Shown here: piece after piece, positions 1 through 7,817 of the stretch | Position numbering within the stretch: position 1 is the first letter of the stretch | Layout: each line of letters begins with the position of its first letter | Assembly (NCBI GenBank): GCA_017521285.1 | Contig: JAFXDG010000043.1 | Span: 1 to 64,000, forward strand | Source: Bacteroidaceae bacterium | Lineage (GTDB): Bacteria; Bacteroidota; Bacteroidia; Bacteroidales; Bacteroidaceae | Direction of reading: 5' to 3' | DNA: 64,000 nucleotides | Position numbers and translations under genes: made by a program | Notes under the pieces: generated by a model | Told to the model about the DNA's origin: nothing | What the model saw: the letters and a program-made list of their open reading frames with translations, nothing else | Databases searched by the model: none

Positions 1-513
1 CTTGACAATGAAGCCTTCCGCTACGTCCGCCAATTGCCTCGCTTCAAGCCCGGCACCGTCCACGGAAAACCGCAAGACGTGAAGTTCACCCTGCCCCTGT
101 TCGTCCATTCCTACTACTTGCGCCTGTTGGAAAGGGAAGAGAAGCAATCCACCGACACCACCGTCTATAAGCTAGTAGAAAAAATGCCGGAGTATCCGGG
201 AGGGATGCTTGAATTAATGAAGGATTGTCAAAATTTCGCAGGGAAGTACATCAAGAAACATTTCCCCGATGACAAGAATAACCCTTATTGGTGGCCTGAT
301 GCAAAAGGAGTAAAACGAAGCATCGTATCATTCACAATCCACGAAAACGGACAAATTACGGATGCAATCATCACAAGAAGTTCAGAAGATCCTCACTCAG
401 ACAGGGCCGCCCTGCTCTTTGTCAAATCCATGCCCCGCTGGATACCGGGGGAACAGAAGGGCAAAAAAGTAAAAGTGAAATTCACTCTTCCCTTCAAACT
501 ACACTTGCAATAA
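1..513 (+). CDS. TonB-like protein, C-terminal part (5' end outside window)
   Basis: The reading frame is open from the first base of the window, so the start lies upstream; 170 residues are visible. They appear to hold the end of one TonB C-terminal-like domain (F-x-P-G-...-V-K-F-T-L-P at the start) and then a complete second one: PEYPGGM, a central 'VSFTIHENGQITDA' strand, and the closing 'P-R-W-I-P-G' with 'VKVKFTLPF'. Tandem domains of this kind occur in Bacteroidetes TonB-family energy transducers and in TonB-domain sensor proteins of the BlaR1/M56 type. Which of these this is cannot be told without the N-terminal half. A possible TTG start at 34 is only a by-product of the truncation. 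Confidence 0.75.
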   Translation, partial: LDNEAFRYVRQLPRFKPGTVHGKPQDVKFTLPLFVHSYYLRLLEREEKQSTDTTVYKLVEKMPEYPGGMLELMKDCQNFAGKYIKKHFPDDKNNPYWWPDAKGVKRSIVSFTIHENGQITDAIITRSSEDPHSDRAALLFVKSMPRWIPGEQKGKKVKVKFTLPFKLHLQ

Positions 514-547
514 GACAAAAGGCGAGAAACATACATATCTTTCATCT

Positions 548-632
548 CTGCCAACGGCGTTGGCAGACGTCTGCCACCATGGAGGCAGTGTACTGCCAAC
601 GGCGAGGCAACGAACTGCCATCACCGTGGCAG
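548..632. repeat. cluster of CTGCCA...TGGCAG hairpins
   Basis: The stretch between the TonB-like gene and the TPM gene contains several small inverted repeats built on CTGCCA/TGGCAG. The first, CTGCCAACGGCGTTGGCAG, is a near-perfect hairpin at 548-566, and another lies at 615-632. They may act as a terminator-like or mRNA-end structure for the upstream gene, but no T-tract follows. Confidence 0.5.
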
Positions 633-709
633 TAACATAAAGTCGGTAAACGTATCTCCTTCTTCCGTACATTCTTCCTCTTTTCCTTGTAGGATATGCA
701 ATCTTTTCG

Positions 710-717
710 TAACTTTG
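710..717 (+). promoter_or_regulatory. Bacteroidetes -7 promoter element for the TPM/LemA operon
   Basis: TAACTTTG matches the Bacteroidetes sigma-ABfr -7 consensus TAnnTTTG. It lies 28 bases before the ATG at 746, which also argues against the longer GTG start at 722. Confidence 0.55.
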
Positions 718-745
718 CTTCGTGAATGATACATACGAAGCAAAA

Positions 746-1690
746 ATGAAAAGAATAATCTCCTATATCATGGTGGCCCTGATGCTGGTCACTGCCCTCC
801 CCTTGGTGGCCAAAGAGTACAAGGTGGAAGAGGTGCCCATGGTGCATCTGCAGGACAAGACACGCTACGTGAGCAACCCCGACGGCATCCTGTCGGCACA
901 GGCGGTGAGCACGATGGATCAGATTCTCTATCAACTGGAGCAAAAGACGGGTATCGAAACACTGGTGGTGGCCGTGGAGGAGATTGAAGGTGGCGATTGC
1001 TTCGAGTTTGCCTACCAGTTGGGTAAACAGAACGGTGTGGGCAAGAAGGAAGCCGACAACGGTCTTGTCATCCTGCTGGTGCGTGGCGAACGGTGCGTGC
1101 AATTCGTCACAGGATATGGCATCGAAGGAGACCTGCCCGACGCCATCTGCAAGCGCATACAGGAGCGCACCATGTTTCCCCTGCTCCGCCATGGGAAATG
1201 GGACGAAGGCATGGTGGAGGGCATACGTGCCGTGAACACCTACCTGACCGACTACGACGGATGGAAAGCCTCGGAGGCGGACGAGGAAGGTGAAGAACTG
1301 TTCGCCGTATTCGGAGTGATGATTGTATTGTTCTTGATCTTTTTCCTCATCTGTTATGCCGTTGCCCACGCACAGACGAAATGCCCCAAGTGTAAGAAAC
1401 ACGGACTCCAACGTAGCCAGACACGCTTACTCTCCAAGAAAAATGGCATAAAGACCAACGAAGTGGTCTATACTTGCAAACATTGCGGACACACCGTGGT
1501 GAAACGTGAACAAGAGGAGGACGACAACTACACCGGCTTCGGAGGTGGCGGAGGTTCACTCGGAGGTCCCTTCGTCTTCGGCCATGGCCGTGGTGGCACC
1601 TTCCATGGCGGAGGCTTCGGAGGCGGATTCAGTGGAGGAAGCTTTGGCGGAGGTTCGTTCGGCGGAGGCGGTGCTGGAGGAAGGTTTTAG
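746..1690 (+). CDS. TPM-domain membrane protein (YgcG family)
   Basis: A 314-residue protein with a signal peptide (hydrophobic residues about 5-22), then a TPM domain (TLP18.3/Psb32/MOLO-1 fold, about residues 35-165) recognisable by 'VSNPDGILS' and 'GYGIEGDLPDA'. A membrane segment follows at about 183-207, then a four-cysteine zinc ribbon (CPKC ... CKHC), and a very Gly-rich tail ending in repeated GGGSFGGG. TPM proteins are thought to act in membrane-protein quality control; their exact role is unknown. The gene sits 49 bases before a LemA gene, the usual partner of this family. The ATG at 746 is chosen over GTG 722 because the promoter lies just upstream and a signal peptide starts there. 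Confidence 0.88.
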   Translation: MKRIISYIMVALMLVTALPLVAKEYKVEEVPMVHLQDKTRYVSNPDGILSAQAVSTMDQILYQLEQKTGIETLVVAVEEIEGGDCFEFAYQLGKQNGVGKKEADNGLVILLVRGERCVQFVTGYGIEGDLPDAICKRIQERTMFPLLRHGKWDEGMVEGIRAVNTYLTDYDGWKASEADEEGEELFAVFGVMIVLFLIFFLICYAVAHAQTKCPKCKKHGLQRSQTRLLSKKNGIKTNEVVYTCKHCGHTVVKREQEEDDNYTGFGGGGGSLGGPFVFGHGRGGTFHGGGFGGGFSGGSFGGGSFGGGGAGGRF

Positions 1691-1739
1691 AAGTGAAGAA
1701 TGAAGAATCAAATAATCATAAATCAACAATCATAAATCA

Positions 1740-2318
1740 ATGAAGACAATCAGCAAACTTTTGGTGGCCCTGGTGGCCTTGGTGAGCCTCAACAGTTGTG
1801 GCTACAACACGATGACCGAGAAAGAAGAAGCCGTGAACAAGGCTTGGAGTAATGTAGAGAACCAATACCAGCGTCGTTCGGACCTCATCCCTAACCTGGT
1901 GAACACCGTGAAGGGATACGCCCAGCATGAGCAAAGCACCCTGACGGCCGTATTGGAAGCCCGCTCAAAGGCAACACAAATCACCGTGAATGCCGATGAC
2001 CTGACACCTGAAAAGTTGAAGGAGTACCAAGCCGCACAGGGACAAGTGACCAGCGCATTGGGAAAACTGCTGGCCATCACCGAGGCTTACCCCGACCTGA
2101 AGGCCAACGAGAACTTCAAGGAGTTGCAAGCCCAATTGGAGGGTACGGAAAACCGCATCAGTGTGGAGCGCCGCAATTTCAACGAAATAGTGGGCGACTA
2201 CAACACCTACATCCGCAAGTTCCCCCAAAACATCATGGCCAGCATCTTCGGCTTTGAGAAACGTGCCTACTTCGAAGCAGAAGCAGGAACTGAAAAGGCT
2301 CCGAAGGTAGAGTTCTAA
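1740..2318 (+). CDS. lemA: LemA family lipoprotein
   Basis: 192 residues. The N-terminus is a lipoprotein signal with lipobox LNSC (Cys about residue 20), so it is probably a membrane-anchored periplasmic protein. The family signature is clear: 'VNKAWSNVENQYQRRSDLIP' followed by long amphipathic helices including 'LTAVLEARSKAT' and the closing 'NTYIRKFPQNIMA'. LemA proteins have a helical-bundle fold and are consistently encoded beside TPM-domain proteins, as here. Biochemical function is not established. Length fits the family. Confidence 0.92.
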   Translation: MKTISKLLVALVALVSLNSCGYNTMTEKEEAVNKAWSNVENQYQRRSDLIPNLVNTVKGYAQHEQSTLTAVLEARSKATQITVNADDLTPEKLKEYQAAQGQVTSALGKLLAITEAYPDLKANENFKELQAQLEGTENRISVERRNFNEIVGDYNTYIRKFPQNIMASIFGFEKRAYFEAEAGTEKAPKVEF

Positions 2319-2334
2319 GGAAGGACAGGCAGTT

Positions 2335-3363
2335 ATGAAGCATTTGCTTTATCTGACACTCAGTGTCCTGTTGCTCTCTGCGTGCAAGAAAGAAGCGGAA
2401 AGCAGCAGGACGCATACGTTTCAACACGATGTCGTGATACCACATACCCCTGTCAAGAATCAGGGACGCGACCAGACATGTTGGGCATACGCCATGCTCA
2501 GCACCATGGAGTCGAACAACATGACACAGGGGGATTCGATGGAGTTGTCGGTAAACTATGCCGTCCGTCATCTGATAGAGGAGCATTACACCCATCATTA
2601 TCTGTCTCAAGGGCAAAGCCGCTTTACCACAAGGGCTACGGCACAAACACTGTTGAACTTGACAGAAAAATATGGGATAGTGCCACACCAAGCGTATCCG
2701 TCCCAAGGGGAAGGGACAACAAAAGTCTGCAAAAAGGCACTCGACCTTGCTCAAACAGATATAGAAGAGAAGCAAGGAAGACGAATCCCACAATTGCAAA
2801 GCTTGTTGGACGAAAGTTTGGGAGTAGTGCCACAAACGATATCGTATAAAGGTGAGGAATACTCTCCACACACGTTTGCCGACACATTCAACCTTTCAGC
2901 CAATGCCTACGAAGCCTTGACCAGTTTTACCCATCACCCATTCTTCACCGAGTTCGTATTGGAAGTGCCGGACAATTGGGAAAGGAACCGTTTCTACAAC
3001 CTCCCCATCGACTCCCTGATGACCCGCATGGAAAAGGCCGTCAGAAACGGAGAATCCATCTGTTGGGAAGGTGACACGAGTGAACCGGGCTTCTCCTTCC
3101 CTCAAGGAGTGGCCGAATGGCCGACCGACTCTCTGCATACTCCCTCACAAGCAGAGCGCCAACGGTTGTTCGAAGGTTTTCAGACGACGGATGACCATGC
3201 CATGTCCATCGTGGGCTTGGCTCGCGACGAAGAAGGCCGTCCCTACTTCATAATGAAGAACTCATGGGGAAGAAACAACCCCTACGGTGGGCTTATGTAC
3301 GTCTCCTTTGAGTACGTCCGAATGAAAACCATCGCCGTATGGGTCAGAATTGAAAAAAAATAA
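2335..3363 (+). CDS. C1-like (papain/bleomycin hydrolase-like) cysteine peptidase, lipoprotein
   Basis: 342 residues with a lipoprotein signal (LLLSAC, Cys17). The catalytic centre is visible: Gln43 and Cys49 in 'KNQGRDQTCWAYA', His288 in 'TTDDHAMSIVG' and Asn309 in 'MKNSWG'. This order fits peptidase family C1, and resembles the aminopeptidase C / bleomycin-hydrolase branch found as surface or periplasmic lipoproteins in Bacteroidetes. The mid region (residues 110-270) is an insertion that does not match classic papain and probably forms a cap. It starts 16 bases after lemA and is likely in the same transcript. Substrate is unknown. Confidence 0.85.
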   Translation: MKHLLYLTLSVLLLSACKKEAESSRTHTFQHDVVIPHTPVKNQGRDQTCWAYAMLSTMESNNMTQGDSMELSVNYAVRHLIEEHYTHHYLSQGQSRFTTRATAQTLLNLTEKYGIVPHQAYPSQGEGTTKVCKKALDLAQTDIEEKQGRRIPQLQSLLDESLGVVPQTISYKGEEYSPHTFADTFNLSANAYEALTSFTHHPFFTEFVLEVPDNWERNRFYNLPIDSLMTRMEKAVRNGESICWEGDTSEPGFSFPQGVAEWPTDSLHTPSQAERQRLFEGFQTTDDHAMSIVGLARDEEGRPYFIMKNSWGRNNPYGGLMYVSFEYVRMKTIAVWVRIEKK

Positions 3364-3364
3364 G

Positions 3365-3372
3365 TAACTTTG
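3365..3372 (+). promoter_or_regulatory. -7 promoter element for purM
   Basis: TAACTTTG fits the TAnnTTTG consensus and lies just after the stop codon of the peptidase gene. It would give purM a leader of roughly 47 bases. The leader carries one copy of an AT-rich element (about 3379-3400) also found before other genes in the window. Confidence 0.55.
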
Positions 3373-3425
3373 CGCCCTATATAATATAATAAGGTGTAAA
3401 ACAAACGTAAATATACATCAAAGCA

Positions 3426-4598
3426 ATGAGCAACCAACGATACATGATGCGTGGCGTATCAGCCTCGAAAGAAGATGTGCACAATGCCATCAAGAACATT
3501 GACAAGGGACTTTACCCGAAAGCTTTCTGCAAAATCATCCCTGATATATTGGGTGGCGACCCGGAGTATTGCAACATCATGCACGCCGACGGTGCGGGCA
3601 CCAAGTCATCATTGGCTTACCTCTACTGGAAGGAGACAGGCGACCTGAGCGTGTGGAAAGGCATTGCACAGGATGCACTCATCATGAACATCGACGACCT
3701 GCTTTGCGTAGGTGCTGTAGATAACATCCTGGTAAGCTCTACCATCGGACGCAACAAGTTGCTTGTGCCAGGCGAGGTAATCAGCGCCATCATCAACGGC
3801 ACGGACGAGTTGCTGGCCGAACTTCGCGAAATGGGCGTAGGCGTGTATGCTACGGGTGGCGAAACGGCAGACGTGGGCGACCTGGTGCGCACCATCATTG
3901 TGGACTCTACCGTGACTTGCCGCATGAAGCGTAGCGACGTGATTGACAATGCGAACATCCGTCCGGGTGACGTGATTGTGGGTCTTGCCTCTTACGGACA
4001 AGCCACCTACGAGAAGGAGTACAACGGCGGTATGGGAAGCAACGGACTGACCAGCGCCCGCCACGATGTGTTTGCCAAGTATCTGGCCGAAAAGTATCCC
4101 GAGAGCTACGATGCAGGCGTACCCGAGGAATTGGTATATAGCGGTGGATTGAAGTTGACCGATGCCGTAGAGGGCAGCCCCATTGATGCGGGCAAACTGG
4201 TGCTTTCACCTACACGTACTTACGCCCCCGTGGTGAAAAAACTTTTGGATAACCTGAGAAAAAATATCCACGGTATGGTACACTGCTCGGGAGGTGCACA
4301 GACGAAGGTGCTGCACTTCGTGGGCGACAATTGCCGTGTCATCAAGGACAACCTCTTCCCCGTGCCTCCTCTTTTCAAGACCATCAAGGAGCAGAGCAAC
4401 ACCGATTGGGCGGAGATGTACAAGGTGTTCAACATGGGTCACCGTCTGGAGGTATATCTTGCACCCGAATATGCCGAGGAGGTCATTGCCATCAGCAAGA
4501 GCTTCGGCATCGACGCACAAATCATCGGACGCATCGAGGAGAGCAACGGACAGAAGGAACTGACCATCAAGAGCGAGTTCGGGGAGTTCAAATACTAA
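3426..4598 (+). CDS. purM: phosphoribosylformylglycinamidine cyclo-ligase (AIR synthase)
   Basis: 390 residues. PurM makes aminoimidazole ribonucleotide from FGAM and ATP in purine synthesis, in the cytoplasm. The sequence shows the AIRS features: 'MHADGAGTKSSLAYLYW', 'NIDDLLCVGA', the nucleotide-site stretch 'YATGGETADVGD' and a 'MGSNGLTSARH' segment in the C-terminal half. The long form of about 390 residues is the version usual in Bacteroidetes; enterobacterial PurM is about 345. It has its own promoter and is followed after only 17 bases by an unrelated small gene. Confidence 0.93.
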   Translation: MSNQRYMMRGVSASKEDVHNAIKNIDKGLYPKAFCKIIPDILGGDPEYCNIMHADGAGTKSSLAYLYWKETGDLSVWKGIAQDALIMNIDDLLCVGAVDNILVSSTIGRNKLLVPGEVISAIINGTDELLAELREMGVGVYATGGETADVGDLVRTIIVDSTVTCRMKRSDVIDNANIRPGDVIVGLASYGQATYEKEYNGGMGSNGLTSARHDVFAKYLAEKYPESYDAGVPEELVYSGGLKLTDAVEGSPIDAGKLVLSPTRTYAPVVKKLLDNLRKNIHGMVHCSGGAQTKVLHFVGDNCRVIKDNLFPVPPLFKTIKEQSNTDWAEMYKVFNMGHRLEVYLAPEYAEEVIAISKSFGIDAQIIGRIEESNGQKELTIKSEFGEFKY

Positions 4599-4615
4599 AA
4601 AAGCACCATACGCTT

Positions 4616-5176
4616 ATGGGAAAGATTTTCTGCTTAGAAACAGAATGGAAGCAAAATATACATGACTTAAAAGTCAAATCAAGTATACTTCCATTGTTGG
4701 AGTTTCTCAAAATATCACGTGGAGTTGATTTCACATTTAGGCATGTTGCTACTATGAACGATTTCACTTATTACGTGAAGCACTTGTATTACGACACTTA
4801 TAACCCTTATGACATTATCTATCTATGTTTTCATGGGATTCCGTCAAAAATAGGACTTGCGAATGGGGAAACTTTAGATTTAATAGATTTTGCAGAAAAG
4901 AACAAAGGGATATTCAAAGGAAAAAATGTCCATTTCGGAAGTTGTAGCACATTAAGCATGTCCGAAGAAGACATCAAATATTTCAAAAGGGAAACAGGAG
5001 CACGAATGGTCACGGGTTATCAAACTTGTGTTGAATTTGTAACAAGCTTCATTTTTGAGTTATGGCTTCTTAATGAAATCATAGACCATCCCGATTATGC
5101 ACAAAAAAGGTTGTTAAATTTGGTTGAAAAAAGAATGCCTTATTGGGGAGATACATTTGAATTCATAGCATATTGA
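4616..5176 (+). CDS. small caspase/CHAT-like protein of unknown function (possibly DUF6642)
   Basis: 186 residues starting at the ATG 17 bases after purM; the frame is open further upstream but that part overlaps purM. No signal peptide. Two features suggest a minimal clan CD (caspase/CHAT-like) fold: a hydrophobic strand ending in His-Gly ('DIIYLCFHG', His73) and, after one more strand, a Cys at the end of a strand ('NVHFGSCSTLS', Cys110). This is the His/Cys dyad layout of that clan. A helical C-terminal part follows. The start 'MGKIFCLETEW' resembles a small uncharacterised family I believe is DUF6642. Protease activity is inference only. The two tiny membrane proteins that follow may be partners. 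Confidence 0.6.
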   Translation: MGKIFCLETEWKQNIHDLKVKSSILPLLEFLKISRGVDFTFRHVATMNDFTYYVKHLYYDTYNPYDIIYLCFHGIPSKIGLANGETLDLIDFAEKNKGIFKGKNVHFGSCSTLSMSEEDIKYFKRETGARMVTGYQTCVEFVTSFIFELWLLNEIIDHPDYAQKRLLNLVEKRMPYWGDTFEFIAY

Positions 5177-5181
5177 TAGAC

Positions 5182-5385
5182 ATGATTAAAAAGACATTGT
5201 ACATCATAGCGGCCCTAATAAGCATGTCTTGTTTGTTGGGGATGTTGGACTTCCTATTAGACACATGGGAGTCAAACGGTTGGTACCGTAGAGTCATCAG
5301 CCTTTTGGCTCTTTTAGGATGGGTACACATCACCTATAACATGATAACGCTGAAATATAAATGGATAAGGAAACTGACAGAATAA
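5182..5385 (+). CDS. small two-helix membrane protein
   Basis: 67 residues from the ATG at 5182, five bases after the preceding stop; a TTG at 5173 is less likely because it overlaps that stop. Two hydrophobic segments (about residues 4-24 and 36-54) are separated by a short charged loop rich in Trp and Asp, and the end is basic. I do not recognise a family. Tight spacing suggests co-transcription with the caspase-like gene. Confidence 0.6.
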   Translation: MIKKTLYIIAALISMSCLLGMLDFLLDTWESNGWYRRVISLLALLGWVHITYNMITLKYKWIRKLTE

Positions 5386-5404
5386 GATAACCTAAAACCT
5401 GCTT

Positions 5405-5674
5405 ATGGAAAGAGAAGTAAAAGGTTGCATAGTCATAGTTATCGCCTTCGCCATCGTGGCTATAGGCATCTATATCGGCTTAGTATGCGACTGGCTTTAC
5501 CTCAAGAATCTCTGCATGATGCTCTTCAGCACGGTTGCCGCATACATTGGAAACCATTATTTCCAACACGACGAGAAGAAACGAGCATCCATGAGCACTT
5601 GGAGATGGTGCTTCTTGCTTGTATTTGTTTTGGCGGGCATATTAACATGGATTGAATATCAATATATTGACTAA
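5405..5674 (+). CDS. small membrane protein, three hydrophobic segments
   Basis: 89 residues. Hydrophobic stretches at about residues 8-27, 32-49 and 68-84 indicate three membrane helices; a short charged segment (HDEKKR) lies between the second and third. No family recognised. It starts 19 bases after the previous small membrane protein and ends 20 bases before prfA, so it may lie in one transcript from purM or from an unseen promoter. Confidence 0.6.
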   Translation: MEREVKGCIVIVIAFAIVAIGIYIGLVCDWLYLKNLCMMLFSTVAAYIGNHYFQHDEKKRASMSTWRWCFLLVFVLAGILTWIEYQYID

Positions 5675-5694
5675 GATTGGTTGAATAAGAAAGC

Positions 5695-6807
5695 ATGGCA
5701 GACAACAACACCATATTAGAAAAGCTCGAAGGGCTGATAGCACGTTTTGAGGAGGTATCCACCCTCATCACCGGCCCGAATGTGATTGCCGACCAGGCAC
5801 GCTATGTCAAATTGACAAAGGAATACAAGGACCTGAGCGAAATCATGCGGGTAAGGAAAGAGTATGTGGATGCACTCAACGGCTACGAGGAGGCAAAGCA
5901 ATTGCTCCTCACCGAAAGCGACCCTGAGATGAAGGAGATGGCTCGCGAAGAGGCCAACCTCTGCGAAGCACGCATCCCCCAATTGGAGGAGGAAATCAAA
6001 CTGCTTCTCATCCCTGCCGACCCACAAGACGACCGCAATGCCATCTTGGAAATACGTGGCGGTACGGGTGGAGACGAAGCGGCTATCTTTGCCGGCGACC
6101 TTTTCCGCATGTACGCGAAGTATTGCGAATCCAAGGGATGGCGCATGGAGGTGTCAAGCGCCAGTGAAGGAGCCTCAGGAGGATACAAGGAAATCATCTG
6201 CTCGGTGACAGGCGAAAAGGTATATGGTACACTGAAATACGAATCGGGTGTACACCGCGTACAACGTGTGCCGGCTACAGAGACACAGGGCCGTGTACAC
6301 ACCTCTGCAGCCTCGGTAGCCGTACTCCCCGAAGCGGAAGCCTTCGATGTGGAAATCAACGAAGGTGAAATCAAGTGGGACACTTTCCGCTCAAGTGGTG
6401 CCGGTGGACAGAATGTGAACAAGGTGGAGTCAGGTGTGCGCTTACGCTACAACTGGCGAAACCCGAACACAGGCGAGGTGCAGGAAATCCTCATCGAATG
6501 TACCGAGACACGCGACCAACCGAAGAACAAGGAGCGTGCCCTCTCGCGCCTGCGTACCTTTATATATGACAAGGAGCACCAGAAGTACATCGACGACATT
6601 GCTGCCAAGCGCAAGACGATGGTATCAACGGGTGACCGCTCGGCCAAGATCCGCACCTACAACTATCCGCAAGGACGCATCACCGACCACCGCATCAACT
6701 ACACCATCTACAATCTGTCCGCCTTCATGGATGGCGACATTCAGGATTGTATCGACCAGCTGACCGTGGCGGAAAATGCCGAACGGATGAAGGAGAGTGA
6801 ACTATAA
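5695..6807 (+). CDS. prfA: peptide chain release factor 1
   Basis: 370 residues, the normal length of RF1. It ends translation at UAA and UAG. The peptidyl-tRNA hydrolysis motif GGQ is at residues 237-239 in 'SSGAGGQNVNK', and the stop-codon reading tripeptide is PAT (193-195) in 'RVPATETQG', the RF1 type (RF2 would have SPF). 'GGTGGDEAA' in domain 2 is also typical. No programmed frameshift is seen, as expected for RF1. An inverted repeat follows. Confidence 0.96.
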   Translation: MADNNTILEKLEGLIARFEEVSTLITGPNVIADQARYVKLTKEYKDLSEIMRVRKEYVDALNGYEEAKQLLLTESDPEMKEMAREEANLCEARIPQLEEEIKLLLIPADPQDDRNAILEIRGGTGGDEAAIFAGDLFRMYAKYCESKGWRMEVSSASEGASGGYKEIICSVTGEKVYGTLKYESGVHRVQRVPATETQGRVHTSAASVAVLPEAEAFDVEINEGEIKWDTFRSSGAGGQNVNKVESGVRLRYNWRNPNTGEVQEILIECTETRDQPKNKERALSRLRTFIYDKEHQKYIDDIAAKRKTMVSTGDRSAKIRTYNYPQGRITDHRINYTIYNLSAFMDGDIQDCIDQLTVAENAERMKESEL

Positions 6808-6820
6808 TAAGAATAAACAG

Positions 6821-6883
6821 AACACAGAGACACAAAGACACAGAGTTTTTCCTTTATTCTCTGTGACTCCGTGTCTCTGTGTT
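6821..6883. repeat. dispersed inverted repeat (ACACAGAG family), copy 1
   Basis: Two 25-base arms (6821-6845 and 6859-6883) match at 22 of 25 positions when one is reverse-complemented; they are built from GACACAGAG units. The right arm ends 16 bases before the pyrF start codon. A second copy lies just after pyrF. Confidence 0.8.
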
Positions 6884-6899
6884 CAAAAAAAAGAAAATC

Positions 6900-7724
6900 A
6901 TGAACAAGCAACAACTGATTGAACAAATCAAACTGAAGAAGTCATTCCTCTGCGTAGGACTTGACACAGACATCAAGAAGATACCCGAACACCTCTTGAA
7001 AGAGGAGGACCCAATCTTTGCCTTCAACAAGGCCATCATCGATGCCACTGCTCCCTATTGCATCGCCTACAAGCCCAATTTGGCTTTCTACGAGAGCATG
7101 GGCGTGAAGGGATGGATTGCATTCGAAAAGACGGTAGAGTACATCAAGAAGAATTATCCCGATCAGTTCATCATCGCTGATGCCAAGCGTGGCGACATTG
7201 GCAACACCTCACAGATGTATGCCCGTACTTTCTTCGAAGAGATGGACATCGACTCTGTGACCGTAGCTCCGTACATGGGCGAAGATTCAGTGACTCCCTT
7301 CCTCACTTACGAAGGCAAGTGGGTCATCCTGTTGGCACTGACTTCCAACAAAGGCTCGCACGACTTCCAATTGACCACCGACACAGAAGGTGAACGTCTG
7401 TTCGAAAAGGTTCTCCGCAAGAGTCAGGAGTGGGCCAACGACGAGAACATGATGTATGTGGTTGGTGCTACGCAAGGACGCATGTTTGAGGACATCCGCA
7501 AGATTGTGCCCAACCATTTCTTGCTCGTACCAGGTGTAGGCGCACAAGGTGGAAGCCTTGAGGAGGTTTGCAAGTATGGCATGACCAAGGATTGTGGCCT
7601 CATTGTAAATTCAAGCCGCGCCATCATCTATGCCGACAAGAGCGAACGCTTTGCCGAAGTGGCTGGCGAAGAAGCCAAAAAGGTGCAGGAGCAGATGGCA
7701 GAACAATTGAAAAGCATATTGTAA
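6900..7724 (+). CDS. pyrF: orotidine 5'-phosphate decarboxylase
   Basis: 274 residues from the ATG at 6900; an upstream in-frame start at 6879 lies inside the inverted repeat. The enzyme makes UMP from OMP. The subgroup is the longer one (family 2): 'FLCVGLDTD' near the N-terminus, the catalytic strand '[11 protein letters not shown]' with the Lys-Asp pair, and the phosphate-binding end 'VPGVGAQGG' then '[10 protein letters not shown]'. The gene stands alone between two copies of one repeat, and its expression signals must lie in or before the left copy. Confidence 0.95.
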   Translation: MNKQQLIEQIKLKKSFLCVGLDTDIKKIPEHLLKEEDPIFAFNKAIIDATAPYCIAYKPNLAFYESMGVKGWIAFEKTVEYIKKNYPDQFIIADAKRGDIGNTSQMYARTFFEEMDIDSVTVAPYMGEDSVTPFLTYEGKWVILLALTSNKGSHDFQLTTDTEGERLFEKVLRKSQEWANDENMMYVVGATQGRMFEDIRKIVPNHFLLVPGVGAQGGSLEEVCKYGMTKDCGLIVNSSRAIIYADKSERFAEVAGEEAKKVQEQMAEQLKSIL

Positions 7725-7730
7725 TTAAAA

Positions 7731-7802
7731 AACACAGAGGCACAGAGACACAGATTTTTTATACTTATCATAAAAATCTCCGTGTCTCTGTGTCTCTGTG
7801 TT
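7731..7802. repeat. dispersed inverted repeat (ACACAGAG family), copy 2
   Basis: Left arm 7731-7757 and right arm 7774-7802 pair over 27 bases with a two-base bulge and one mismatch, around a short AT-rich loop. The sequence is closely related to the copy before pyrF. It lies between the pyrF stop and the start of the HD-domain gene. Confidence 0.8.
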
Positions 7803-7817
7803 CGACATAAACTTGTT

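Noticed and set aside
542..1411. Long minus-strand frame of 289 codons opposite the TPM gene
   Set aside because: It is antisense to a clear TPM protein and has no domain, start signal or coding character.
3373..3425. Purine riboswitch in the purM leader
   Set aside because: The leader is about 47 bases and AT-rich, too short for a purine or ykkC-type riboswitch.
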